Assembly: GCF_029338335.1 (NCBI RefSeq) | Contig: NZ_CP119797.1 | Length of the DNA: 64,000 nucleotides | Direction: 5' to 3' (one strand) | DNA from: Halomontanus rarus | Lineage (GTDB): Archaea; Halobacteriota; Halobacteria; Halobacteriales; Natrialbaceae | In this document: in pieces, positions 18,301 to 27,312 of the stretch | Layout of the letters: each line of letters starts with the position of its first letter | How positions within the stretch are numbered: position 1 is the first letter of the stretch | Program-made: the position numbers and the translations under genes | Notes under the pieces: generated by a model | What the model was told of the DNA's origin: nothing | Databases searched by the model: none | Seen by the model: only the letters and a program-made list of their open reading frames with translations

Positions 18301-19264
18301 CGTAGTAGCGCGCCCGGACGGCGCGCGTTTCGGGGCCGCAGTCTTCGAACAGCGCGATCAGCTTCGACTCGAGGTCCTCGCCCCACTCGGCCCGGTAGCG
18401 GTCGACGACGCGCTCGTCGCAGGGGATCGTTCCCTGCATGACGTACAGTTCGTCCTGGAACGTGCCGACGATGGGGTCGCCGAGGTCGTCGCCGAAGCGC
18501 TCGACGTACTCGCCGTAGTGAAGCTCGAGAATGCGATCGACGACGTCTCGAGTGGTCCGACACAGTCCTTCGGGCCGGTAGCCGACGGCGGCGACGTGGT
18601 ACGTTTCAGCCTCGCTACCCGCCTCGCCGTTCGGTGCGGTCCACTCGAATCCGCCCGCTTCGACCTCCTCGCCGCACTCGTATCCGGATTCGGACTCGAG
18701 ATCGACGGCGTTCTCGAGGTCGAGACGGTCGTCGCCGGTCGGATCCGCCTGGTCACCGGCATCCGTCACCGGATACGCCGCGATCGACAGCGGCGTGAAC
18801 GACTCGGGAAACTCGAGTTCGACCGTCTCGCCCGCCTTGACGTCCGCGGAGACGCGGTCGAGGACGTGTCCCTGAAACTCGGGGTGGTCGTCGATCTCGC
18901 CCTCGACGTGGTTCTGCCAGTAGCGCTTCCACTGAGGTGGGCTGTGGTGGTAGGTCAGGTCGTGGATCCACAGCGACATCCCCAGCCGGTCGCACTCGGC
19001 GACGGTGTGGGCCATGTACTCCCACCACTCCTCGGAGAAGTACGGTGTCTGCGGCCCCTCGGGGGAGCCGTGGGGGTACTTCTGCTCGAAGCAGACCGCT
19101 TCGACGCCCTTCTCCTGCAGGGTCTCGAGCTGTTCGGTGATCCGGTCCTCGCTCAGTTCGTCGCCGTCCCACCACCAGAACGGGACGTTTCCGTACTCGG
19201 TCGCCGGCGGGGATCGAAAGCCGGCGCGGAGCGCGCTCGGCTCTCGATCGTGCTCTGTCGCCAT
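15332..19264 (-). CDS. GH106-like alpha-L-rhamnosidase, very large cytoplasmic glycosidase
   Basis: The 1310-residue product opens with the pattern seen in GH106 enzymes (GFRSPPATEYGNVPFWWWDG, then EQLETLQEKGVEAVCF) and the helix-barrel segment MSLWIHDLTYHHSPPQW. GH106 enzymes cleave rhamnose from RG-I and RG-II by inversion. A middle region (DVYYIHQRVDDQDIYLLLNT) and C-terminal sandwich domains follow, including a jelly-roll-like end (LQEYSGIGVYRRTLEVPD). There is no signal peptide. The ATG at 19264 gives MATEHD. Another ATG lies three codons upstream, with a GGTG ribosome-site-like element between them. Short dipeptide expansions occur (VQVQVQV near 16165-16185 and DLDLDLD near 15635-15660). 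The nearest alternative would be another large clan-A glycosidase. Confidence 0.75.
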   Translation of the reverse strand: MATEHDREPSALRAGFRSPPATEYGNVPFWWWDGDELSEDRITEQLETLQEKGVEAVCFEQKYPHGSPEGPQTPYFSEEWWEYMAHTVAECDRLGMSLWIHDLTYHHSPPQWKRYWQNHVEGEIDDHPEFQGHVLDRVSADVKAGETVELEFPESFTPLSIAAYPVTDAGDQADPTGDDRLDLENAVDLESESGYECGEEVEAGGFEWTAPNGEAGSEAETYHVAAVGYRPEGLCRTTRDVVDRILELHYGEYVERFGDDLGDPIVGTFQDELYVMQGTIPCDERVVDRYRAEWGEDLESKLIALFEDCGPETRAVRARYYDVIVTVLEENWFRPLHEWHERRGLRFAHDNWGRNDLTEHATEYGDYMRTMRWFQEPGYDDGGAFEGIGTRNFFDGKLASSIAACYDRDRVWGELLHTTGWGFPLDLHFAAIAENACYGLDHYNKHGLYYATLGGWYEHAPPDTHFRQPYWEQMEAFNDAVTRLMYLCAQGETVVDLAMLYPITSVQSHRLAGGDIEVDGPGGHHQPELEDEATEIDERTREIAEDLYTDVSDLLFVDRETLRDGHVANGRLAVAGRTADVFVLGPVSTVRRDVLETAADLVDDGGTVLSIGRLPTATVEGGADDERLEVLLERIFGDGLERWRSGSESGSRSNTDDDPVVVERADGGVAILADEVDGLASVLDRYADRDVHAPEDVYYIHQRVDDQDIYLLLNTRDEARTLEVDLRATGRPERWDVQTGTVEPIHAFDRRDGYTTLELEFAPHEFHVIGFDGGSGVGASVTETSLGAIDALETDDGIRVSGYAAESGTHETTVDAGGEVRSAESELVDVPDPVVLEDGWTFELEPTLDNRWGDVRYPASEGSIGAEVKEFEHRSEHAGPGERTDGLEEGWHESAVDSESSDGWEPTRLSYGPYFWSRTGEADPDAVATPPESVDGWEPYEFSTEIGKPGTHPDDHGFNGVLSDDFLVAEDEPTHFWTTVSGTGERVACHYGAGIEALLIDGERVSLEADEAGMLEVDLPAGPTSEQVQVQVQVVVEPEAQTHVAFEPLPATAHERDMSYVPRLRWFHGEGEGEREDEAEPALAFDAFPWLSERVDWFRFEAPVGATGFSLPLSVADDLCVWIDGEERDASDGRVDLEAPLEGPATVIVRSEAAGAPGGARWDGPVEFETAPVEVATRDWCDLGLQEYSGIGVYRRTLEVPDLDLDLDAGDRLVLDLGDVGVSAAVLADGERVGTVFAAPYEVDLTDAATDADGEPLDELDLEVRVANTIANHFAAETPTRYVYEGQRRSGLFGPVELRTERGVTIALED

Positions 19265-19362
19265 GCCCACCATCGGGTGACGGGGATACTTAGAGATACC
19301 TGATGGGGAGGCGTTCTCCGGCTCGGCCGTGTTCGCGCCGCCCCGACGGCGACGCCAGCCCG

Positions 19363-20676
19363 TCACTCCGCGGGCTCGCCCGAAGCGGCCTCGAGACCGC
19401 CCGAACCTTCGTAACTCTCGGTGACTCTGGTCGCCACGAGCACCGTCGCGACGATCGAGACGACGCTGATGACGACGAACGAGGTCGGATAGTCGGTGAC
19501 CGTCGCCAGCGCACCCACCGCGAGCGGTCCGACGACGCCCCCCGCGCCACGAGCGGTCGACCGCAACCCGATCAACTCGGACTCCCGGTCGAGCGGCGCG
19601 ACGTCGCTGATGAAGGCGATCGTCCCGATCGTCAGCGCCGAGAAGGTGACCGCGTGGACGACGAACGCGAGCGCGCTGAGCCCCACTCGAGCGGGGAGCG
19701 CGGTCGGAATCGTCGCCCCGACGAGCACCAGCGCCTGTCCGGCCGCGCCGCCGATCCCGAGGACGATGAGGTGTTTCCGACCGATGGCGTCCGACAGGCG
19801 ACCGAAACCGTACATCGCGACGGTCCGGATCGTCGGGCTGACCGCGAGGACGACGCCCATCAGGAACTCGGTGAGCCCGACGGTCTGGGTGAGGTAGACC
19901 GGAAGCACCGCCGACACTCCCTTCTGAGTCATGTTCCGCAGGAAGAGTCCGACGTACAGCCAGCCGAGCCCGTGCCCGTCCGGAAAGCCGTTCCGAACCG
20001 ACCGCGGCGCGAACCGCCGCCGGAACTCGTCACGGAAGCGCGCTACCGTCGCCGGCTCGTCGGGTTCCGGTGTCGGATCCGTGATCAGCAGTACCAGCGT
20101 CGTCGAGACGAGTCCGACGACGACGATGACGAGGTAGAGCTGGTTCGGAAAGAGCACTCCCAGCAGGTAGCCGACCAGCAGTTGCCCGACGATGTCTCCA
20201 ACCGACTCCGCGCTGCTGTAGAAGCCGATCGCTCGCCCCCTGCCGTGATCGCCGCCCGACTCGCTGACGATCGTCAGCATCGTCGACTGAAAGCCCGCGA
20301 CGAACACCGCGAACAGTCCACGGGAAGCGATCTCGAGCCACACCGGGTTCGCCGCGGTCAGCGGAGCGACGGCGAGCACCGTCCCGAGAGACGTCCCCAC
20401 GACGACGGCCTTTCGCCGACCGGTGATGTCCGCGATCGCCCCCCAGACCGGAGCGAACACCAGCAGGCCGAGCGAGAAGACGGCGAAGGCCAGCGAGACG
20501 AGAAACGGCGACCCCTCGAGGCCGATGTAGTAGGCGACCGACGTCCCGAACAGGGCCCCCGCGGTGATGTGGCTGATCGCGATGGCGACCAGGATCGCGA
20601 GCTGTCGCCTGCGAACGGCGGACTCGAGGGTCACGACGATCGGGCCCTCGCCTCGGTACCGGTCATCGTCCGGCAA
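19363..20676 (-). CDS. Major facilitator superfamily transporter
   Basis: This 437-residue membrane protein has about twelve hydrophobic helices. The MFS loop motif appears as APVWGAIADITGRRKAVVVG near residues 75-95, and the equivalent in the second half is FGRLSDAIGRKHLIVLG. The central cytoplasmic loop is charged (TPEPDEPATVARFRDEF). It could import mono- or disaccharides released by the locus or export a by-product, but the substrate is not visible. It is read in the same direction as the GH106-like gene, which starts 98 bases further on, so the two may share a transcript. An ATAAA-type box lies about 25-30 bases upstream of the ATG. Confidence 0.85.
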   Translation of the reverse strand: MPDDDRYRGEGPIVVTLESAVRRRQLAILVAIAISHITAGALFGTSVAYYIGLEGSPFLVSLAFAVFSLGLLVFAPVWGAIADITGRRKAVVVGTSLGTVLAVAPLTAANPVWLEIASRGLFAVFVAGFQSTMLTIVSESGGDHGRGRAIGFYSSAESVGDIVGQLLVGYLLGVLFPNQLYLVIVVVGLVSTTLVLLITDPTPEPDEPATVARFRDEFRRRFAPRSVRNGFPDGHGLGWLYVGLFLRNMTQKGVSAVLPVYLTQTVGLTEFLMGVVLAVSPTIRTVAMYGFGRLSDAIGRKHLIVLGIGGAAGQALVLVGATIPTALPARVGLSALAFVVHAVTFSALTIGTIAFISDVAPLDRESELIGLRSTARGAGGVVGPLAVGALATVTDYPTSFVVISVVSIVATVLVATRVTESYEGSGGLEAASGEPAE

Positions 20677-20699
20677 TCGGACGGTCGGAGGATAAATGT

Positions 20700-20706
20700 G
20701 TTTATG
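20700..20706 (-). promoter_or_regulatory. TATA-like box for the MFS transporter
   Basis: On the minus strand CATAAAC lies about 24-30 bases upstream of the ATG at 20676, the normal archaeal spacing. Confidence 0.35.
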
Positions 20707-20766
20707 GTCGCTCCGCTACCGATCGGGGGCCGCGGTCGCTCGAGACGTATAACGAAAAGATACAGT

Positions 20767-20792
20767 CTATTGTCAATGATTGTCAACAATAG
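20767..20792. promoter_or_regulatory. Inverted and direct repeats upstream of the pectate lyase gene
   Basis: CTATTGT at 20767-20773 and ACAATAG at 20786-20792 are exact inverted arms with a 12-base spacer. Inside, ATTGTCAA is directly repeated at 20769-20776 and 20779-20786, one helical turn apart. The element ends 40 bases before the pectate lyase ATG, between it and the divergent MFS gene, a good place for an operator or activator site. Confidence 0.45.
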
Positions 20793-20832
20793 TTATACGA
20801 TCGTTTGTAGTAATAGCTATCGGTGTTACAAG

Positions 20833-23800
20833 ATGACGCCTAACAGACGTGCGTTCCTTCGCACGCTCGGCGCAGGGAGTATCGGCATAACCGTACCGGC
20901 GCTGTTCAGCGGAAGCGCCGCCGCGGCGACGATCGTCACCGTGCAGGGAGGCGGGTACGACATCTGGAGTACGGAGGACGCCTTCCACTTCTACTATCAG
21001 GAGGTGAGCGGAGACTTCGACGTCGTCGTTCACAACTCGTTTCTCGAGGACACCAGTTCCTACGCGAAAGCGGGGATCATGGTACGGGAAACGCTGGACG
21101 CCGACGCCAGAAACGTCATGCTCCGGCGCGTCCCGTCGAACGACGCGGCGCTGCAGTGGCGACCCGACGCGGGCGAGGACACCGTGAGCACGACTGCAGG
21201 CGGGGAGGAGATCGGGGAGGTTTCCGGCGGGAACGTACAGGCCGACTGGCTGCGACTCAGGCGTCAGGGCGACGCGATCGAGGCGTTCGGTTCGACCGAC
21301 GGGAACGACTGGACCCGGATCGGCCGCCTCACCGCCGACGAGATCGAACTGAGCGCCGACGCGTACGTCGGCCTCCCCGTCACGAGTCACAACGAGGGGA
21401 CGCTGTGTACCGCCGAATACAGGGCGCTCTCCGGGCTCTCCCCCGACAGTAACCGGGACATCGGCCCCGTCGAGGTCGCCGGCAGCGTCTCCGTCGCGGA
21501 GGGCGTCCCGGTCGTGTCGACCGAATCGGCGACGGACGTGACCGCGACGTCGGCCGCGCTCCACGGGTCGCTCGAGGACCTCGGCGACGCCTCGTCGACC
21601 GACGTCTCCTTCGAGTACCGCGAGGCGGGCGCCGACGAGTGGACCGCGACGGACGCGGAAACGCTCTCGTCGCCCGGTTCGTTCAGCCGCGAGGTTTCGG
21701 GGCTCTCCCCCCAGCAGGAGTACGAGTTCCGCGCGGTCGCGGTGGACGCCGACGGCGACGAGGCCGTCAGCACGACGGCCTCGTTCGAGACGCCGAGCAT
21801 CGTCCGTATCGAGTCGGTGACCGGCGTCGATGCGGACTCGGCGACGTTCCACGGTTCGGCGGATCTCCACGGAATTTCGTCGGCCGAGGTGTCCTTCCAG
21901 TACCGCGAGCTCAACGTCGACTCGTGGAGCGCGTCGGCCGCGGAGACGATCACCTCGTCGGGTTCGTTCGAACGGGACGTCTCGGACCTCACGAGCAGAC
22001 GCTACTACGAGGTCAGGGCGGCGCTCGACGCGGACGGCATCGACACCGTCACGAGCGACCCGCTCCGGTTCGCCACGCCCAGTCACGCCGACGGAGGAGA
22101 GAGCGAGGCCGCGGCCGGCCCCTCGAGCGCGTCCCGCTTCGACCCTGCCGACGGGTTCGCCGACGTGGCGTCGTGGCTCGACGACGACACGCCGGTGATC
22201 GTGGTGCGGGAACCGACGAGAGAGCAACTGGCGACCGCGCTCTCCGTCGACGGCGAACGGCTGATCGTCTTCGAGACCAGCGGATCGATCGACCTCGAGG
22301 GCGGCATCGGCGTCCACAACGACGAGTTCTACATCGCCGGCCAGACCGCGCCGTCGCCGGGGATCACCCTGGTCAGGGGCGGGCTCTTCATCGACGCCGA
22401 CGATTGCGTGATCCAGCACATCCGGATCAGGCGCGGCGACGACACTCCGAGTTCGGGCGCGGGCGACGCGGCAGGGACGGCCGAGGGACGCCGGAACGTC
22501 ATCTTCGACCACGTGACCGCGGCGTGGGGGACCGACGAGACCCTCTCCGCCTACGGGGAGAACGTCACGATATCGAACTGCATCGTCTCGGAGGCGCTCC
22601 GGAACTCCGACTTCCACCAGGGCGGCAACGGCCACTCCGCCGGGTCGCTCATCGGCTCCGGCTACGAGAACTTCGCGATGATGGGCAACCTCTGGGCGTC
22701 GAACCTCACGCGGAATCCGCGCCTGCAGTCCGGAACCTCGGTCGTCGTCAACAACGTCAGCTACGACTTCCGGAACGCGATCGGTTGCTCGAGCCAGACG
22801 ACTGCCAGCATCGTCGGCAACGCCTACATCCGCGGCGACGTCAACGGCTCGGCGATCAGCGACATGGACACCCACGAGGGCGAAATCTACGCCGCGGACA
22901 ACTACGCGCGGCCCGAGGAGCAGCCGCTGGTCGCAGACGGCATCAACCGGGTGAACTCGCCGCCGGTGTGGCCCGAGGGGCTCGAGGCGCTGTCGGCCGA
23001 CGAGGTCGAGGAACACGTCTTCGAGAACGCCGGCGCGCGGCCCGCCGACCGGACCTACCACGACCGGCGGATCGTCCGTAACGTGGCCAACTGGGAGCCG
23101 ACCGAGGGCAACCTCCCCGGCGGCTCGGGGTTGGATCACGCCTGGATCGATCACGAGGAGATCATCGGCGATTACCCCGAGTTGCCGGAGAACACCCGCT
23201 CGCTGTCGATCCCCGAGAGCGGAACGCGCGCGTGGCTCGGATCGTGGTCCCGCCGCGTGGAGACGGGCTCGACCGGAGACTACGAGGACGAGGACGGACC
23301 CGGACTCGTCGACGACTTCGAGGACGGCGACCTGAGCGAGTACGTCGGCGCCACCGGCCACTACGAGGTCACCGCCGACGAGCCGGTCGCGACGGGCGAG
23401 TACAGCCTCAAGAACGTCTCGGGGAGCGACGCGCTGGTCTCGTCGCACGTCGATCTCCCACGATACCCGCAGGCCGGAGACCGGTTCGCCGCGAAGGTCG
23501 CGGCGACCGAGACGACCTCGGTCATGGGAATCGCCTTCGGGGTCGAGAGCCACGAGAACCTCTACTTCGTGCGCACCTGGAACGACAGGATCCAGTTCTA
23601 CCGGGTCACCGAGGACGAGTGGTCGACCCCCGAGTACACAAAACTGGCCGAGAGCGACCCGATCGACGTCGAGATCGACGATATCTACGAGTACGTCGTC
23701 GACTGGGGTACCGACGGAGCGATCGAGATCGAACTGCAGGACGCCGACGGTGAGACGGCGGGTTCGGTCTCGGCCACCGACTCGACGCACCTCTACGGCG

Positions 23801-23850
23801 GCTTCGGCACTCGCAGGACCGGGATGCTCGACGACGTTCGCATTCTCTGA
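20833..23850 (+). CDS. Tat-exported multidomain pectate lyase, PL1 family
   Basis: This 1005-residue secreted enzyme would cleave the homogalacturonan backbone outside the cell. Domains in order are a Tat signal (MTPNRRAFLRTLGAG), a DUF1349-like jelly-roll (about 35-195), two fibronectin type III repeats (about 225-320 and 322-415), the PL1 beta-helix (about 436-800) and a C-terminal concanavalin-like module (about 823-1005). The PL1 part has EGGIGVHNDEFYIAGQTAP, IQHIRIRRGD and FDHVTAAWGTDE, matching the WIDH-type motif region of PL1. The final module closely resembles the tail of beta-helix protein B. The ATG at 20833 is chosen because the Tat motif starts there. The frame runs open far upstream, but over the antisense of the MFS gene. 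Confidence 0.9.
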   Translation: MTPNRRAFLRTLGAGSIGITVPALFSGSAAAATIVTVQGGGYDIWSTEDAFHFYYQEVSGDFDVVVHNSFLEDTSSYAKAGIMVRETLDADARNVMLRRVPSNDAALQWRPDAGEDTVSTTAGGEEIGEVSGGNVQADWLRLRRQGDAIEAFGSTDGNDWTRIGRLTADEIELSADAYVGLPVTSHNEGTLCTAEYRALSGLSPDSNRDIGPVEVAGSVSVAEGVPVVSTESATDVTATSAALHGSLEDLGDASSTDVSFEYREAGADEWTATDAETLSSPGSFSREVSGLSPQQEYEFRAVAVDADGDEAVSTTASFETPSIVRIESVTGVDADSATFHGSADLHGISSAEVSFQYRELNVDSWSASAAETITSSGSFERDVSDLTSRRYYEVRAALDADGIDTVTSDPLRFATPSHADGGESEAAAGPSSASRFDPADGFADVASWLDDDTPVIVVREPTREQLATALSVDGERLIVFETSGSIDLEGGIGVHNDEFYIAGQTAPSPGITLVRGGLFIDADDCVIQHIRIRRGDDTPSSGAGDAAGTAEGRRNVIFDHVTAAWGTDETLSAYGENVTISNCIVSEALRNSDFHQGGNGHSAGSLIGSGYENFAMMGNLWASNLTRNPRLQSGTSVVVNNVSYDFRNAIGCSSQTTASIVGNAYIRGDVNGSAISDMDTHEGEIYAADNYARPEEQPLVADGINRVNSPPVWPEGLEALSADEVEEHVFENAGARPADRTYHDRRIVRNVANWEPTEGNLPGGSGLDHAWIDHEEIIGDYPELPENTRSLSIPESGTRAWLGSWSRRVETGSTGDYEDEDGPGLVDDFEDGDLSEYVGATGHYEVTADEPVATGEYSLKNVSGSDALVSSHVDLPRYPQAGDRFAAKVAATETTSVMGIAFGVESHENLYFVRTWNDRIQFYRVTEDEWSTPEYTKLAESDPIDVEIDDIYEYVVDWGTDGAIEIELQDADGETAGSVSATDSTHLYGGFGTRRTGMLDDVRIL

Positions 23851-24046
23851 CCGCGGCCCGAACCGTCGAGTCGTCAGCCACCGGTCGAACCGTCCACTTC
23901 TCGCCGCCGCTCTCGCGTCCGACCCGTTCGCGGTGTCGACCTGCCGATTCACGGGCAGTACTCGATTCGAATCGAGACGACGACTCGGACGCATACTCCT
24001 CGGAGAGTCGGGATTCGAGGAGCGTGGTGAACCCTTCTTGCTAAAG

Positions 24047-24060
24047 CTAATATCTATTAG
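24047..24060. promoter_or_regulatory. AT-rich palindrome upstream of the substrate-binding lipoprotein
   Basis: CTAATA and TATTAG flank TC, within an AT-rich island about 70-85 bases before the ATG at 24131. It may be an operator or part of the promoter. Confidence 0.35.
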
Positions 24061-24130
24061 TTATTTTGGTCGGCCTCGTTCTCTGAAAACACGGCGAAGC
24101 ACTTTCAAGTCCGATGCGAAGTGGTTTGCT

Positions 24131-25984
24131 ATGCCAACTGTTGACGATCGACCTCCGGGTTCGAGTACGAGGCGGCGGTTTCTCGCGTGGACGGGCGTGG
24201 GAAGTGCCGGTCTGTTAGCCGGCTGTTTGAACGAGCGTTCTCCCGACGACGACACCGGAGACGGTGACGGGACTCAGTCGTACGACGCGCAGTTCGACGT
24301 CTTCGATCCGACGACCAGCGCCACGGCTCACACGGACCGTCACCTTAATCCGTTCAATCCGTCCCAGTCCGGCTGCTGGCATCCGGGTGCGAACGTCTTC
24401 GATCAACCCATCCTCTACTCGAAACCGAACGACGAACTGTACCCCCATATCGCGACGGGCTGGGAGAAGTCGGACGAGACGACGCTCGACGTCACCTTCA
24501 GCGATCAGTGGACGTGGCACGACGGTGACCAGGTCGTCGCACAGGACTGGGCCACGCAACTACAGCTCGCGCTCGAGATCCTGCGCTCGACGGCCGAACC
24601 GGGGGAGAGACCCCATCAAGTCATCGAATCAGTCGAGGCGGTGGACGACCGGCTGATACGGATCCACTTGCACGACTCGTTCACCTCAAAGTATATCTTC
24701 CAGAACTGGCTCAACGGGTCGCTGGGCGACAACTCCCGGGGGCTGTACACCAAACACGACGGTCAGTGGACCCGGTGGTTGGAGCAACTCAGAGACGCGG
24801 AGGGCGACGAAGCCGAGAGCGTTCTCGAGGAGATTACGACGACGAGTTCACCGGAACTCAGCGCCGAAGCGGTCGGTAACGGGCCGTTCCGAGTCTCGGC
24901 GGTCGGCGACATCGAGACGATCATGGTCAAGTACGAGGACCATCCCAACGCCGAAGACATCAACTTCGAAAAGTACTCGCTCAAACTGTTCTCGGATGCC
25001 GAACAGCCCTCCCAGCCGTACATCGCGGAACAGGTCAACGCGGCCCACCGCGGATTCCCGGTCACGGACGACATTGAAAGCCAGCTTCCCGACGAGCACA
25101 CGCTCATCAACGAGATGCGGTCGTCGAACAAACTCTTCGCGTTCAACTGCGGGTACGAAACCGACGGAGAGACGCCCTTCGATAGCGCCAACGTCCGGAA
25201 AGCGGTCTGTCACATCTTCGACCAACAGCAGGTCGAACAACTGCTACAGGGCGTCAACCGTCCGTTCGAGTGGCCTCCGTGTCGAATCCCCGGTGAAGTG
25301 TTGCGAGACGACACCCACCCATCCGTCGAGCGGGTGCAAAACTTCACGAGATACGGGCAGAACGACACCGATCGCGCCGCGGAACTTCTCAGGGAGGAGG
25401 GGTACGAGCGGGGCGAGGGCGGCGATTGGGTGACACCCGACGGCGAACGGTTCGAGATCCGCTTCATGAACGCCCCTGATCGCCCCGACTTTCAGGTGCT
25501 CGGTCGGAATCTCGAGGAATTCGGCATCGCCGTCGACCAGGAGTCGTTCGATCAGGCGACCTTCGACGAACGTCGACAGAACGGCAACTACCACATGATG
25601 CCGGATGCGTCCGGAGCGGACGGCGTCTCCACCATGTGGGGAACGGGCCTCATCCTCGAGTGGTTACCGTCGATCCTGCACTACCCGGTCGAGGCGGAGA
25701 TTCCGATGCCGATCGGGGATCCGGACGGATCCAGCGGGACGAAGACGATCGACCTCGCGGAACACATCGTCCGGTGGCACACGACCGACGAAGAACGGTA
25801 TCACCGGGAACTGATGTGGTGGTGGAACCAGACGGTCCCCGAAATGGAGGTGATGTACGAGCCGAACGCCGGCGCTTACAACGGCGCCGACTGGGAGATC
25901 GAAATGCCGGACGAAGGTATTCGCGACGTGCTTTACGCCGCACCGAAACTGTCCGACGGGGCGATACGATACACCGGTGACTGA
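24131..25984 (+). CDS. ABC transporter substrate-binding lipoprotein, family 5 (oligopeptide/oligosaccharide)
   Basis: The 617-residue protein starts MPTVDDRPPGSSTRRRFLAW, a Tat motif, and has the lipobox LLAGC, so it is tethered outside the membrane. It has the family 5 binding-protein plan: an early lobe with LYPHIATGWEKSDETTLDVT and FSDQWTWHDGDQVVAQDW, and a later lobe with VRKAVCHIFDQQQVEQLL. Family 5 proteins feed Opp/Dpp-type importers. The ATPase gene at the start of the window is of that type, so they could form one system, but no permease genes adjoin this gene. In this pectin locus an oligosaccharide ligand is plausible. It is monocistronic, following the pectate lyase by 280 bases. 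Confidence 0.85.
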   Translation: MPTVDDRPPGSSTRRRFLAWTGVGSAGLLAGCLNERSPDDDTGDGDGTQSYDAQFDVFDPTTSATAHTDRHLNPFNPSQSGCWHPGANVFDQPILYSKPNDELYPHIATGWEKSDETTLDVTFSDQWTWHDGDQVVAQDWATQLQLALEILRSTAEPGERPHQVIESVEAVDDRLIRIHLHDSFTSKYIFQNWLNGSLGDNSRGLYTKHDGQWTRWLEQLRDAEGDEAESVLEEITTTSSPELSAEAVGNGPFRVSAVGDIETIMVKYEDHPNAEDINFEKYSLKLFSDAEQPSQPYIAEQVNAAHRGFPVTDDIESQLPDEHTLINEMRSSNKLFAFNCGYETDGETPFDSANVRKAVCHIFDQQQVEQLLQGVNRPFEWPPCRIPGEVLRDDTHPSVERVQNFTRYGQNDTDRAAELLREEGYERGEGGDWVTPDGERFEIRFMNAPDRPDFQVLGRNLEEFGIAVDQESFDQATFDERRQNGNYHMMPDASGADGVSTMWGTGLILEWLPSILHYPVEAEIPMPIGDPDGSSGTKTIDLAEHIVRWHTTDEERYHRELMWWWNQTVPEMEVMYEPNAGAYNGADWEIEMPDEGIRDVLYAAPKLSDGAIRYTGD

Positions 25985-26160
25985 CCGTCAAACGTCGGTT
26001 CCGATCACCTGACGGCGCAACCGATCGCGGGTGTCGCCCGCCGAGTACCGCCGATCACCGGCGCAACCGGGGCTCGGCCGCGTTTCGGTGAGAGGGCACA
26101 TCGGTCGAGGAACGATCCTATCTCGTCCGGGACGGGCCGTCGAAGGCCTCCTCGAGCCAC

Positions 26161-27111
26161 CTACCGCTCGAACGAGGCGCGCAGGTCCGCGCCGGCGTCC
26201 GCGATGGCCTCTCTCGCCCGCGGGAGGTCCGGATCGACGAGCATGGTCGCGAACCCGTGGATCATCCGCTCGTAGTGGCGGTGTACGACGTCGACGCCGG
26301 CCGCTTCGAGGCGGTCGGCGTACGCGACGCCGTCGTCGCGCAGCGGATCGAACCCGGCCGTGACGACCGTCGCCGGCGGAAGGTCGGCGAACTCGCGGGC
26401 CCGCAGCGGCGACGCGTAGGGGTTCTGAGCGTCGAGATCGCTCTCGAGGTACCGGTCCCAGAACCACCGCATGTCCTCGCGGGTCAGGAAGTAGCCCTCG
26501 GCGTTCTCCTCGTAGGCGTCGGTGTCGAAGGCCCGGTCCGTCGCGGGGTAGATCAGCAGCTGGTGGACGAGCGACGGGCCGTCGCGGTCGCGAGCCACCT
26601 GCGCGGCCGCGGCGGCGAGGGTGCCGCCCGCGCTGTCCCCGCCGACCGCGATCCGATCGGGGTCGCAGCCGATATCGGCGGCGTGCTCGGCCGTCCACCG
26701 GAGCGCGGCGTAACAGTCCTCGAGCGGCGCGGGAAACGGATGCTCCGGAGCGCGGCGGTACTCGACGGCGACGACCGCGCAGTCGGCGGCGTTCGTCAGC
26801 GCCCGGTAGGCGGGATCGGTGGTCGGAATGTCGCCGAGGACCCAGCCGCCGCCGTGAACGTAGACCAGAACCGGAAACGGTCCCTCGCCGTCGGGAGCGT
26901 ACACCCGGATCGGAACGTCCCCGGCGGGGCCCGGAATCGCGAGGTCGCGAACCTCGCCGACGGGTTCGGGTTCGTCCGGCGCGGCGAACAGATCGCGGTG
27001 GAGCGCCCGCGCACCCTCGACGGAGAGGGTCCCGAGCGGCGGCACCGGCCCGGCCTCGAGTTCGTCGAGCAGTTCGCGGACGTCCGGATGGGGAGTGGGG
27101 TCGTCTGACAT
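26161..27111 (-). CDS. Alpha/beta hydrolase, hormone-sensitive-lipase-like esterase
   Basis: The 316-residue cytoplasmic protein has all HSL-family signatures. The oxyanion-hole motif is YVHGGGWVLGD near residue 90, the nucleophile elbow is GDSAGG, the acid is in DPLRDDG, and the catalytic His is in IHGF near the end. These enzymes hydrolyse short acyl esters. Within this locus it may remove acetyl, methyl or feruloyl groups from imported pectic fragments, but that is inferred from context. The start MSDDPTPHPD at 27111 gives the usual family length. The upstream in-frame extension is Arg/Pro-rich and unlike the family. It is divergent from PL22 paralogue 3. Confidence 0.88.
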   Translation of the reverse strand: MSDDPTPHPDVRELLDELEAGPVPPLGTLSVEGARALHRDLFAAPDEPEPVGEVRDLAIPGPAGDVPIRVYAPDGEGPFPVLVYVHGGGWVLGDIPTTDPAYRALTNAADCAVVAVEYRRAPEHPFPAPLEDCYAALRWTAEHAADIGCDPDRIAVGGDSAGGTLAAAAAQVARDRDGPSLVHQLLIYPATDRAFDTDAYEENAEGYFLTREDMRWFWDRYLESDLDAQNPYASPLRAREFADLPPATVVTAGFDPLRDDGVAYADRLEAAGVDVVHRHYERMIHGFATMLVDPDLPRAREAIADAGADLRASFER

Positions 27112-27312
27112 CGGCTCTCTCCGCGAAGGCTCGCGGGGGGATCGGAAACGGTTTTCGGTGGCGACGCGTCCTTCTGGCGTCCGAGGGGAGCCCACGGAAT
27201 GCCCCAGAAACGCCGCACGAACGACTCGAGGGTCACGACACAGACCACCGATCACCTCGCCGGGACACGAGAGGTTAACTATCCGGATGGCGAGGAACCA
27301 TCCACAACGTCA

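Noticed and set aside
19303..20832. Long N-terminal extension of the pectate lyase frame
   Set aside because: The frame stays open upstream across the antisense of the MFS gene, but the Tat signal at 20833 marks the real start.
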